Shown piece after piece: positions 27,509 to 37,380 of a stretch of DNA of 64,000 nucleotides. Below the pieces are notes generated by a model. It was given only the letters and a program-made list of their open reading frames with translations, did no database searches and had not been told where the DNA came from. This DNA comes from CAYGOC01 sp964351495 (GTDB lineage: Bacteria > Chlamydiota > Chlamydiia > Chlamydiales > SM23-39). The DNA lies in assembly GCA_964351495.1 (NCBI GenBank), contig CAYGOC010000003.1, positions 44,168 to 108,167 of the forward strand, written 5' to 3'. Numbering within the stretch: the first letter of the stretch is position 1; the number at the start of each line of letters is the position of its first letter. The position numbers and the translations under genes were made by a program.

Positions 27509-27949
27509 ATGTATTACTATCTTCTACTGAAGATTTTTTCCTTTTTTGCTAAAGATGAGATTGTCTATACCGAAATAGCAGAAAGCCTTCCCCTTCCTCC
27601 GCCCTCTTTTCCCGAAATAGAAGCTTACCCTCACGCCTTTTTAAAAATGTTTTTTTCGCTTATTTTTTTTCTTGCCTTTCTTAGCTTTTCCCTTTGGTTT
27701 TTGAAAAAAATAATCCAAAAAAGAAGAGCCCCTGTTTATTCACAAAGAATTAAAATTCTAGAAAAAAGAGCGTTGAGTCCCAAATCAATTCTCTATTTAG
27801 TAGAAGTAGAAGGAAAGAAAATGGTGCTTTCAGAATCTCAGTTAGAGACACGGTTTTTTTCTTTACAAGAGGAAAAAGAAGAAGAAGATCTCTTTTTTTC
27901 TCCGGAAAAAGCTTCTGAGGAAACGGAAGAAGCTAACCTAACAACTTAA
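27509..27949 (+). CDS. FliO-like membrane protein, orphan
   Basis: 146 residues. After a short N-terminal part is one strong membrane helix (MFFSLIFFLAFLSFSLWFL, residues ~50-68), a basic stretch, and the small domain IKILEKRALSPKSILYLVEVEGKK, which closely follows the FliO pattern (hydrophobic, LERR-like, SPK, LYLVEVxGKK). The C-terminus is very acidic. FliO assists assembly of the FliPQR export gate in flagella; no other flagellar or type III gene is nearby. The gene six bases downstream is PAP2-like. Confidence 0.7.
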   Translation: MYYYLLLKIFSFFAKDEIVYTEIAESLPLPPPSFPEIEAYPHAFLKMFFSLIFFLAFLSFSLWFLKKIIQKRRAPVYSQRIKILEKRALSPKSILYLVEVEGKKMVLSESQLETRFFSLQEEKEEEDLFFSPEKASEETEEANLTT

Positions 27950-27954
27950 ATCCT

Positions 27955-28791
27955 ATGGAGTTTTTCTTAATTCAACAAAACTGGCTTCTTTCTATTCCCA
28001 GAACCCCTTTTTGGGATTTTTTCTTTAGGCTATGCGTTTTTTTTGATACCGAATATTTTATCTTCGTAATAATCCCCTTTATTTGGTACGCCTTCAGCCC
28101 TAAAACGGGACTACGCCTTTTCTATATTCTTCTTTTCAGCTCTCTTTTGAACGTATTTTCTAAAGATTTCTTTCAACTTCCAAGACCGTGCACATTGGAT
28201 CCTTCTATTTGTCTTGTTAAGCCCCCTTTAAGTTTCGGCTTTCCTAGCGGAGCTGCCCAAACAGCGATGCTTTTAGGGCTTCTGTTATTTACCTACACCA
28301 AAAACCGCTACGTAAAACTTTTGAGCCTTTTTTATATTGTCTTGGTTAGTTTTTCGAGGCTCTATTTAAATGTTCATTACCCCATAGATATTTTAGGAGG
28401 GTGGTTTTTAGGATTTTTCCTATTTACCTTCTATAAAAGGATCCTTCCTTCTTTAGAAAAGTTTTTCCAAAAAAAGCCCCTTATTTCTTCTCTTAGATGG
28501 GGCCTTTTCACTCCTCTTATCGTAGAGTTTTTATACCCTGATCCGAGAATCACCTACATTATGCACTCTGCTATGGGAGTTTCTTTAGGGGCTTATCTAT
28601 TTTACCGAAAACAAAAGCCTTTAAAGCCTACTTTCTATAAAGGAATTTTTGCTGTAGCCTCTCTTTTCTTCTGGGCTTTTCTTATAAAAACCTTTCCCCT
28701 TATTTCTAAAAATAGCGCTGCTTTCTTATTAGGTATATGGGTCTCGTTTGGCTCTTTCTATTTTCTTTCAAAAATAAAAAACTACCACTGA
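27955..28791 (+). CDS. PAP2-family membrane protein with altered phosphatase motif
   Basis: 278 residues, multi-helix membrane protein. The three PAP2 motifs are present in order: KDFFQLPRP (Lys70, Arg77, Pro78), PSGA (97-100) and SRLYLNVHYPID (Ser134-Arg135, His141, Asp145). In motif 2 the general-acid His of PSGH is Ala100, so phosphatase activity may be lost or changed. The family includes undecaprenyl-diphosphate and lipid phosphatases. A second hydrophobic half (residues ~165-278) extends beyond a minimal PAP2 domain. Convergent with tpsB, overlapping by 10 bases. Confidence 0.85.
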   Translation: MEFFLIQQNWLLSIPRTPFWDFFFRLCVFFDTEYFIFVIIPFIWYAFSPKTGLRLFYILLFSSLLNVFSKDFFQLPRPCTLDPSICLVKPPLSFGFPSGAAQTAMLLGLLLFTYTKNRYVKLLSLFYIVLVSFSRLYLNVHYPIDILGGWFLGFFLFTFYKRILPSLEKFFQKKPLISSLRWGLFTPLIVEFLYPDPRITYIMHSAMGVSLGAYLFYRKQKPLKPTFYKGIFAVASLFFWAFLIKTFPLISKNSAAFLLGIWVSFGSFYFLSKIKNYH

Positions 28792-30380
28792 GCAGCTAGG
28801 CTAAAGTGAAGCTTCCCCAACTCTGCTTTTTCAAAAGAGTGTAGCTGAAACCCATAGTCTACCCTAGCTTGAAAGTACGGAGCTATTTTCCAGCGAACTC
28901 CAGGGCCTATGCTCCATAAATAATCGTGCTTCTCAGTAAGATCCGCTACCCCTTTATAGTTATGCCCAAAGCCAAAATCGACAAAAAGGTAGGAAGTAAC
29001 CTCATTTCTAAAAGAATAAGGCCCAAAAGAAAAAGAGCTTCTAAGCTCTATATTGGATAAAAAAGCGTTATCTGCAATAAAAACCCTCTCACTATACCCT
29101 CTAACACTCCCATAGCCCCCTATTCCAAAAGCTTCGGAAGGAAGCAGTGTTCTACTGGCACCTTGCCCTTTTAGTTCTACGTACAAAGAAAGAAAAGGAT
29201 AGATCTCATAGATGTAATTTAGCTGTCCTTTCGCGTAAAAAAAGAAGGGACTAGCTCCTTGTCTGATTAATGAATAGAGAGCTCTTTTTTGGGCTTCTGT
29301 TACCTTAAAAGGAGACGCAAAAACTTCTGCTTTGGCAAAGAGCCTTTGTTTAGCAAAACTTTTTTGCAGTTCATACTCTAATACCACCTGAATAAGATCT
29401 GCCGCTTTCACCTGAGGAGAAAGCTGATTTTCCTGAGAGGTAAAAAATAGGCTGCTATTCATTGCTTTGTAATCAAAACCACAAGAAAACTGCTGTGATA
29501 GACTCGTATAAAAGGGAGGAAAAGGGATTTGATAGCGAAGAGAGGCTTGTACGCTTTTTCCATCACTTCGAAAACTCTCCGCCTCTGGTTTGGATCTAGA
29601 ATAGGCCCCATATAACTGAAAAACATGCTTCCAGGGAAGATAGCTATGATAACTACCAAAATGGGAATAAAAGCGTGTATACTCATCAGACACAGTAAAC
29701 TGATACGAAAACAGATCGCCCACTCCAAAAGCATTACCCCACTGCAGACCTGTATAAATTCTGTGATTCCCTGTATAGGAGTTCCCTGTATTATCCATCC
29801 CAACAGAAAGACTTACAGGAAACCGATCTTGTATCAAAAATTCCACGTCAGTTGTCCCTTTTTTCTCTCCTGGAGAAAATACAACATCCACATGGCGAAA
29901 CGGATTTAAGTTAATCCAGGCAGCCTCATTTAACAGGGTATCCTTACAAACAGGCTCTCCTTTTTTGGCAGAAAGATACCTTGTATAATGCCAAAGAGGC
30001 ATCCAATACCTTCCCTTATAAGATACGTCTGCTATTTTAGCGGATAAAAGATGAAAAGACACTACCCCTTTTTCTATCTTTTGTTCCGGAATCTCTACTA
30101 CAATAAGTTCCGGATGCTCTTTAAAAATAGCGCTAATTTCTTGTTTTATCTTGATTAGATTTTCTTTAGTAATAGGCTTTTGCAGATAAGGGGAAAGAGC
30201 CTTTTCTAAAGCCTCTATTTCGCTTTTTTCTTTATCAAGAAAACAAGATATACCTAAATTTTCAAAAGAAGACAGAGCCTCTTGTTCGTAAACTACAATT
30301 CCTTGAAAGAGCCGCTCTTCACAAAGAGCTTTTCCCGTTAGAAGATAAGAAAAACAGAGAAAAAAGAGAAGATAGCGCAT
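28782..30380 (-). CDS. Two-partner secretion outer-membrane transporter (FhaC/ShlB family)
   Basis: 532 residues: signal peptide (residues 1-20), a POTRA-type region (about 40-200), then a beta-barrel of alternating hydrophobic strands with the Omp85-superfamily signature VRGY (in GYGSVRGYSERVF) and a C-terminal aromatic strand ending AAQW. Such proteins thread a large TpsA partner across the outer membrane. It lies 85 bases downstream of the tpsA gene on the same strand, so the pair forms one TPS locus. Confidence 0.93.
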   Translation of the reverse strand: MRYLLFFLCFSYLLTGKALCEERLFQGIVVYEQEALSSFENLGISCFLDKEKSEIEALEKALSPYLQKPITKENLIKIKQEISAIFKEHPELIVVEIPEQKIEKGVVSFHLLSAKIADVSYKGRYWMPLWHYTRYLSAKKGEPVCKDTLLNEAAWINLNPFRHVDVVFSPGEKKGTTDVEFLIQDRFPVSLSVGMDNTGNSYTGNHRIYTGLQWGNAFGVGDLFSYQFTVSDEYTRFYSHFGSYHSYLPWKHVFQLYGAYSRSKPEAESFRSDGKSVQASLRYQIPFPPFYTSLSQQFSCGFDYKAMNSSLFFTSQENQLSPQVKAADLIQVVLEYELQKSFAKQRLFAKAEVFASPFKVTEAQKRALYSLIRQGASPFFFYAKGQLNYIYEIYPFLSLYVELKGQGASRTLLPSEAFGIGGYGSVRGYSERVFIADNAFLSNIELRSSFSFGPYSFRNEVTSYLFVDFGFGHNYKGVADLTEKHDYLWSIGPGVRWKIAPYFQARVDYGFQLHSFEKAELGKLHFSLAAQW

Positions 30381-30465
30381 AGAAAAACCTTATCTCTCTC
30401 CTCTATACAAAGAATGCACTATTTTGAATAGATTTTTTCTTGTCTATTTTTTATTGCAAGGGAAG

Positions 30466-33400
30466 TTAAATAGGATTTTTTTCTGTAAACTGGGGCTTTC
30501 TTTTTCCACTTTCTTGTAAGTTAGTATCTTCCGAAAATATATGATTGGGGAAAACTTTTTTCTGCCTAATCCATTTATGAAAAGGTTCTATTAATACCTT
30601 TTCTACAGGGAAAAATCGATTCACAAATTGAGGCAGGGAGACTTTTTGCTGTCCCTGGATATTAAATACCATTACGCTCTTGGCCGCATTTTCCCCTTCT
30701 TTATAAAATATAGTAAAAGGATAGGATGCTACCCCTTCCGGGTACGATACTCCCCACTTTTCAAAAGAACTATTTTTCCCATACAAAGAAGGAGCATAAG
30801 TGGCTCCATTAATTTTTTGAGGAAACTGAGAAAGCGCCCTTTCTGAGGCAAATATTTGCACGGCAGTTTTAGAGGCAAGTGTAACATGTAAAATATCTAC
30901 CTTCCCTTTTTCCAGACATTTTCCTGTTTTTTCGAGCTGATCGACTACTAAAGTAATTTTCCCTTTTCCTGTAGTTACAATTTCAGCATCTTCCATAGCC
31001 TGAATATGCATTCCTCCTATCAAAAGGATATCTCCTTCCCTGGAAGAAATAGAGGAGCCTTCTTTTAAAAAGATCGTATTCTCTTCTGCTAAAAAAGAGA
31101 TTTTTCCGCTATCTGTTTTTATAGAAACCTTATCCCCTATCCAAAGAACTCCACTTTCAGAATAAGTTTTTCCTTTTCCTGAAAACAGAGAAAAAGAAAG
31201 GTTCCCTCCTTCAGAAGCTATTTTTGTTTCTGCAGAAAATGCGATAAAAGCAGATCCCTCTTCCCTTTGAGGATCCACAACTCCACTACAAAGAGGTTCA
31301 TTCCCCAATATCTGCAAGCTGTGAGGTCCCATGGAAATAGACTCTTTGATAAAGATGCTTTTTCCCGCTTTTAAAACAAGCTCTCCCGGCGTTTTTGTCT
31401 GTTTGGTAAATTGTAAAGGACTGCATAGGAAAATATCATTATTGGCTTGCAAAGTAACGCTTACCCCCGTTTGTAAGAGCTCTTCTAAAAATCTGGGAGT
31501 AATGTTGAGTGTTTTTGAAGCTGCTTTAGTAAAAGTAATAGAGTTCGGATTGGTGATTCCTACCCGTACTTTTCCTGTAGAGAAGTTTTCTCCCGGAAAT
31601 CCTAATATATAACTTCCGTTAAAGGGGTCTTTTTTTAAGATTACCTCTCTTTGAAAGCAAGACTCATCTTCTACTAAAATGCTGTTTTCCCTATCAATAA
31701 ATCCACTGACTCCCTCCACCTTATCCACAAGAGCAATAACGCTTACTTTAGATCCCTTTTCAGGCTCTAAGAAGGGTTGGGATAAAATTACTTTTTTCTC
31801 AAAAGCCACCACATTTTCTAAAGCTTGAGAAAAAGCTTCTACCTTAATTCCATATAAACTATTCGTATAGCAAGGAAATGACCTTTGTTCTTTGACAGAA
31901 AGACCCGTTTTTTTATCTAAAAGGGTAATAGCTCCCTCTCGCCCTCCTCCCTTTATTCCGGGAGAAGAGATTAAAAAATGATCATTTTCTAAAACATACC
32001 CACAAGATCCGGTTAAATCTCCCTTGTCTTTTCCTGTGAAACTGTTAAAAGGAGTAACAACCCCTGTTGCTTTATCTAAAATAGGAAGAGCTTCTTTTTT
32101 ATCAAAAACCGTTACAGCTCCCCTTTGTTCTTTCCAGTTAGGACTTAAAATAGCAAAGTGCTTTTCACTTAAATCTAAAAAAGAAGCTCCTACCCGATCT
32201 CCCTTTTTCTCCCCTTGAAAACAAAAACCTGCTTCCGGAAACAAATTAGAAGAGGCTTTATCTCCCCAAGTAATTTTTTTCTGCTCGGTATCGAAAATAA
32301 AAAAGCACCCTCTTTCTCCGTGCCAAAAAGGAGCTAAAATAAGCAGCCTGGTTTCACCTAAAGAATGGATATTTTCTTTAGAAACCCCCTCTCCTAGACG
32401 ATCTTTGGCATAAGCTCCATGCAAACTATTTAAATGAGTGACTTTTAAAGAAGGACCCTCTTTTTCTTGGAAAAAGGAAGTTCCTGTGTCTTCTTTTATA
32501 AAAGTAATGGCTCCCGCTTTTCTTTTTTGATCTATTTTATAGTTTCCACTTAAGACCATATAGCCCTGACTAAAGGGTAAAACCCCTGAAATTCCGACTA
32601 AGTCTTCCGGATTTTCTCCCGTTAAACTATTGGCTTCCGTTACAAAAAGGCCGGGGCCCCTTGAAAACCACTGTAAGTCCTTTCCTGAATCACCTTTAAG
32701 AAGGGTAACAGCACCTCTTTTCTCTTTCCAAAAAGGNNNNNNNNNNNNNNNNNNNNNNNNNNNNNNNNNNNNNNNNNNNNNNNNNNNNNNNNNNNNNNNN
32801 NNNNNNNNNNNNNNNNNNNNNNNNNNNNNNNNNNNNTTCCTGAATCACCTTTAAGAAGGGTAACAGCACCTCTTTTCTCTTTCCAAAAAGGGCTAAAAAC
32901 TACGTAGTTTCCATTTTGTAAAGAGATAGCCCCTCCAGAACCCACCTGATCTTGCTCTTGCACTCCATGTAAGCTATTTTTTTCCGTAACCGGAAATCCT
33001 ACTCTTTGATCAAAAGTAACAAAAGTAACAGCCCCTATATTTTTTGCTTCTAAAGAAGAAAATTCAGGACTCAAGATTAGATAGTTTCTATTAGGGAGAA
33101 CCACGACTCCTCCACTTCCTATTCTATCTTTTTCTTTATCTCCATAGATGCTATTTTCTTCGCCCACCACAAAACCGTTTTGTAAAGTAGAAAGAAAGAC
33201 AGGGGTAACCGCTCCTATCTCTTGTTTTTTTACAGAAAACTGAGGGCTTATAACAACTATAAACCCGGGAGAAACCTCTAAAACACCCCCTGAGGAAACA
33301 GCTTCTTTTTCCCCTTGTAAAGAACCTGTTATACTATTTTCAAAACAAACATAATTCTTAGGGCCTATCTTAGGGTGTCCTGTTTTATGATCAACTAGAG

Positions 33401-35303
33401 TAAGAGCTCCCCTTGCTTCAAACCAGTCAGGACTAGAAATAAGATAGTCCTCATTAGAAAGAACCGTTATACCTCCCTTTGCAATACGGCTAGAAAGGGC
33501 CCCTCCCCCTTTACCAAAAGTGGCTCCTATAAGCTGCCCTGTAAACCCATTAAATAAATACACGACTCCCTCTCCCACCTTACATCTGGAAATGATTACA
33601 TTGCCGTCTTTTATAGGATGTATTTCTCCTCCAAACTCTCCCCCTTCTTGGGAAAAAGGCTCTACAATCTCAAACTGGGGATAGCGAACCTTAGCCTCTT
33701 CTGTGATGAAAATGTTTTTGGGATCAAAGATAATAGCTCCACTTTTTCCGCAAGGTGCCTCTACATGTATGGTCCCTATATGATTTAACTCTTGAGAAGA
33801 AGAGATTTCCACCAGCCCCCCATCTCCTAAAAACTCTCCTCCTTTAGCTAAAAGAGTCCCCCCATTTTCTAAAAATCCTTTAGAAAAAAGGTGTATGGTA
33901 CCCCCTTTTCCTTGCTTTTGCGCACTTACATCTAATTCGGAGGTCCAGTTTAAAAATAGATGATCACACACGATATTTTCGCTAGAAAGACCTCCTAGTA
34001 AAAGAGCCCCGCTTTCTGCTTTTATATGTGCTCCTGCTAGATTGATTTTCTCTGCTTGGATAGAGATTTTTCCTTTCGCGCTAGCCTCTATTTTTCCAGA
34101 AGAAAAAAAGGTGCTTTTCTTCTCTCCCAAAAAGTGGATTTCTCCCTTATCCTCTGTAGAGAGTTGAACTGTGCTTTCCGCCGTATCGATATAGTTTTGA
34201 AATAAAAGCTCAATGGATCCTTCTCTTTTCTCTAATAAAGTTTTTCCCGAGTGATATAGAAAAGGAGCATCATATTTTAAAACTCCCTTCTCTCCTAAAA
34301 GGATAATTTCTCCCTTTTGAAAAAACATCCCTTCTTCCGAATCGATATTTATCTTTAGATTTCCTTCTTGTACTAAAAGCTTGCCTAGATGGTTAAAAAC
34401 GCGGTTTGCTTCAAGGTGATTCCCCCCTTTTTTCACAGAAATCAAAGAAGAAGGAAAGGTAGTAATTTCATCCGAAGAAAGGTAGATCTTATCTGATACT
34501 ATGTTTCCTGTAATTTCTAACTCAGAAGACTTTAAAAATATTTCTCCATCTTGCTCTATAACAGATACCGCATCTGCTTCTTTGCAAACAGCTAAATGAT
34601 AAGCAGACCTTTCCGTTTGCATCTCTGTTTTTAATGCTTCTACGATACCTGAGCTGGTGATTTTTGCTTTTTTAGAAAACATCTCTGTCTTAGGGCGAAT
34701 ATGTAAGATCTTATCTTTTGAGGGCTTGATAATAATTTCGTATCCGGCCCCCATGCAAACGGAACCCTCTAAGGCTTTTATCTCCCCTGCATTTTCAATT
34801 TTTCTCGCTAAAAAAAGAACATCTTCCTCTGTAGCTTCAATCTTTCCAAAATGGATAATAGCCGCCTCAGAGTTTCCCTTACAAACCAAAGGGGCCCCTT
34901 CTACATAAGCTTCTACAGAAAAAGGAAGGGTAGAAACAACTAAGCTAGAAACCTCTACCTTAGCTTCTTTAGAAAAGATAACTCCTTGAGGGTTTACGAG
35001 ATAGACCTTAGCGTTGCTCGTAATTTCCCCCGCTATATGGCTTATTTTACCCCCCATTACCTGATTTACTACAGAAGAGTGGCTATTGGGTTGCAAAAAG
35101 TGGATTTTTTCCCCTTTTTCTAAAGAAAATTCTTTCCATTGGATAAATGCTTTTTCGCTGGTTGTAATCTCTAAAGCGCCTCCTTTTTTCTCTATATCGG
35201 CTCTTCCAAAAACAGGCTCTGCCCCCTTCGGGAGGGCCCCTAAAAAATCATAAAGCCCTAAAAAGCAAACTAATAAGAAAAACCTCCTAGAAAAAAGCGC
35301 CAT
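30466..35303 (-). CDS. Filamentous-haemagglutinin-like TpsA exoprotein, interrupted by an assembly gap
   Basis: Large exoprotein of the two-partner secretion pathway. Start at 35303 (MALFSRRFFLLVCFLGL signal peptide, AAGGGG six bases upstream). The TPS domain covers about residues 20-250, with the characteristic VNQVMGGKISHI and LVNPQGVIFSK segments. About ten ~65-residue repeats follow (NSLxG ... D-VGSGG ... NYxxxSPxW ... GAVT), then a beta-helix-like C-terminal part with TLQANNDIFL. The 100-N gap at 32737-32836 makes it look like two frames (30466-32559 and 32640-35351). If the identical 55-base ends are merged, the frames join without a stop into about 1560 residues. Confidence 0.9.
32682..32891. 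repeat. Identical 55-base contig ends flanking the scaffold gap
   Basis: Bases 32682-32736 and 32837-32891 are identical (beginning TTCCTGAATCACC, ending CCAAAAAGG). Duplication of exactly one k-mer-sized block at both edges of a run of N is what a de Bruijn assembler leaves when two contigs end in the same k-mer. It is probably an artefact and not a biological repeat, although the sequence lies in a gene that does contain protein repeats. Confidence 0.85.
32737..32836. other. Assembly gap of 100 N
   Basis: A run of exactly 100 N, the conventional filler for a scaffold gap of unknown size, inside the tpsA repeat region. Confidence 0.99.
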
Positions 35304-35406
35304 TTTTACCCCTTTTTTCCCGTGATAAAGGGTAAAAGATTTTTTTACCACTGATTTGTTTAATTATATAATTAAAATTTTAATAAATAATTACTAATTA
35401 ATTTTC

Positions 35407-35435
35407 TTTACATAAACAAAATTATTAATTATAAT
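35407..35435 (+). promoter_or_regulatory. Strong sigma-70-type promoter in the tpsA divergent region
   Basis: TTTACA (35407-35412), a 17-base spacer and a perfect TATAAT (35430-35435), 43 bases before the start codon at 35479. The surrounding 35345-35470 is extremely A/T-rich; on the minus strand another perfect TATAAT at 35363-35368 could serve tpsA, but its -35 is poor. Confidence 0.6.
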
Positions 35436-35478
35436 ATATACGATTTGTTTAATTAATTTGTTATTAAAGGAAGTGTAT

Positions 35479-37380
35479 ATGTTTTCTTCTATTACTAGTT
35501 CTTTTAACGGAATGCGTGAGTGGGCTTCAAGAAGGTCTGCTGAAGTAGACGATGAGATGGCAGAATGGGCTTTTGAAGAGCTTGCCAAAATAAGGCAAAC
35601 ACCCCACTCTTTACAGATCCTTTCTAGGGAAGAGCTTGCTTGTTTTGAAAGCTCCGGAGAATATGCTTTTTTTCAATGGTCACGATCTTTACCTCTTTCA
35701 GAGAGAAAGGCTTTTTTAGATCTTTTTGAAAAAGGAGAAGCTTTCTCCTTTTTAGAAAATCTAAAAACCGATCGTTCTTTCTTTAATAATTTCCAAGAGA
35801 TTTATCTAGATATGCGGAATTTAGCCGGAGATAAACCCTCTTTATCCCAATTTATAAAGCTATACAATGAAGATCCTACTGCTTTTATAGAAGCTTTACA
35901 AAATATACAAAGAGCAGAATCAGAAGAAATATTTATAGCTCTTCTTACAACCTTAAAAGTTTTTGTTTTAGAATTTGAGGAAGAAAGTCCTACGGCCGCT
36001 TCTTCTTTTTTTACCCTTTCTAAAAACCTGGCAAGAGTAGGTGCTTGGGAAGTCTTCAATAAAGCTCGAAATGTGGCTAGACTGATCCCTATAGAAACTA
36101 AAGAACTTAGCCCGGAAGAAAGAGAACAAGAAAGAGAGCGTATCGAACAAGTTTTAGAAAGCCATCCTTACGCCAATATGGACACCTCAGAAGAAGTTAC
36201 GGATGCTGCAAAAGCTTTTGTTTCTCAAGTAGTAGATCATGGTTCTCGTTTATTAGAAAAAGGGAAAGAACTTCTTGATCAAGCATCTGAAGAATTAATA
36301 CGAAAAGCAGAAGAAATTTTCGCTAAAAAAATTGTTGAGCAGATGGAAACTGCTCCTAAGATGGTTTTTAAATTAAAACAAAACCTTGTAAGATTAGATC
36401 CTAAAACTGAATTTATGAAGTCTCCTATCGACTACATCGTTACCACTGTTGTGAATTTCATAAAACGCTTCCTCTCTTCTGCAGTTTTTTCCGTAGTAGA
36501 TAACGTTATAGAAACGGTATTGGATCCCACAATGCTTCGGGTCTTTATAGGAAGAACCATGGAAAGCGTTTCTGATATAATACAAGACTATGAACAGGGC
36601 ATGATTCCGGAAGTATCAGAAGAAGAAAAAGAAAAATTAATTAACAGCTTGAATAAGACCATTTTAGGACATCCTACTGTTCTTAAAAACATTAGTACAT
36701 TTAAAAAGATTTCTCTTAAAGCAGGCGCAGAACAGGTAAATTTAGGAAACGTGATTTACGCTTCTGCTTTAGAAAAAGCACAAGAGTTGCTGCAGCCTCC
36801 CTTCATAAAAGAAGGAGAAACAGAAGAAACCCGTAAAGCTTTGGAAAAAGCGTTAACCCATAAAATAATGGAATCTCTTCTGTTTAGCTTATCTCCTGTA
36901 AAAAATCCTCCGGAAACAGATGCGTACATCCAAAAACAAGCGGTAAGGTTAGTACAGACTCTTTATACAACAAAAAGAATGCAACAAGCATTAACCTCAG
37001 AAGAGATAGGAGGAGAAACAAATCAATTGATAGGAGCTCTTTCTATAGATCTTATAAAATCAGAAGCTTTTGAAAACGCCTTTAACAAACTTGTAAGAGT
37101 TTCTAACCATATAGATAATTTGTCTTCTAAAACAAAAGATCACCTTCACGGGATACAAGAAAAAAAAGAAAAAGTATTTTTACCTCGACGTATTGTAAAT
37201 TACATCTCAAGAAAAATAGGAAACTGGTTAACACAAAATCTTCCACCAGAAGAGCCTTCTTCTCTCCCTTCCTTTTCTTCTTTTCAAAGAAGCGTAGGGA
37301 ACTATCTAGTAGAAAACCCCCACTCCCTTGCATCAGAAGGATGGAATGAATTAACAGAAGCCGGGATGAATCCTTTTTAG
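35479..37380 (+). CDS. Large helical hypothetical protein, divergent from the TPS locus
   Basis: 633 residues from the ATG at 35479 with AAAGGAA eight bases upstream; the open frame extends to 35458 but without a better start. Predicted all-helical, acidic, with no signal peptide. Around residue 320-345 is an amphipathic/hydrophobic stretch (IVTTVVNFIKRFLSSAVFSVV). No family recognised. Large soluble helical proteins beside A/T-rich promoters are common among candidate type III effectors in chlamydia-like bacteria, but I see no sequence proof of secretion. Confidence 0.6.
   Translation: MFSSITSSFNGMREWASRRSAEVDDEMAEWAFEELAKIRQTPHSLQILSREELACFESSGEYAFFQWSRSLPLSERKAFLDLFEKGEAFSFLENLKTDRSFFNNFQEIYLDMRNLAGDKPSLSQFIKLYNEDPTAFIEALQNIQRAESEEIFIALLTTLKVFVLEFEEESPTAASSFFTLSKNLARVGAWEVFNKARNVARLIPIETKELSPEEREQERERIEQVLESHPYANMDTSEEVTDAAKAFVSQVVDHGSRLLEKGKELLDQASEELIRKAEEIFAKKIVEQMETAPKMVFKLKQNLVRLDPKTEFMKSPIDYIVTTVVNFIKRFLSSAVFSVVDNVIETVLDPTMLRVFIGRTMESVSDIIQDYEQGMIPEVSEEEKEKLINSLNKTILGHPTVLKNISTFKKISLKAGAEQVNLGNVIYASALEKAQELLQPPFIKEGETEETRKALEKALTHKIMESLLFSLSPVKNPPETDAYIQKQAVRLVQTLYTTKRMQQALTSEEIGGETNQLIGALSIDLIKSEAFENAFNKLVRVSNHIDNLSSKTKDHLHGIQEKKEKVFLPRRIVNYISRKIGNWLTQNLPPEEPSSLPSFSSFQRSVGNYLVENPHSLASEGWNELTEAGMNPF

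Noticed and set aside
32640..32854. Two separate TpsA-like genes and a plus-strand frame through the N run
   Set aside because: The split comes from the scaffold gap; the residues printed beyond the N run are out of frame.
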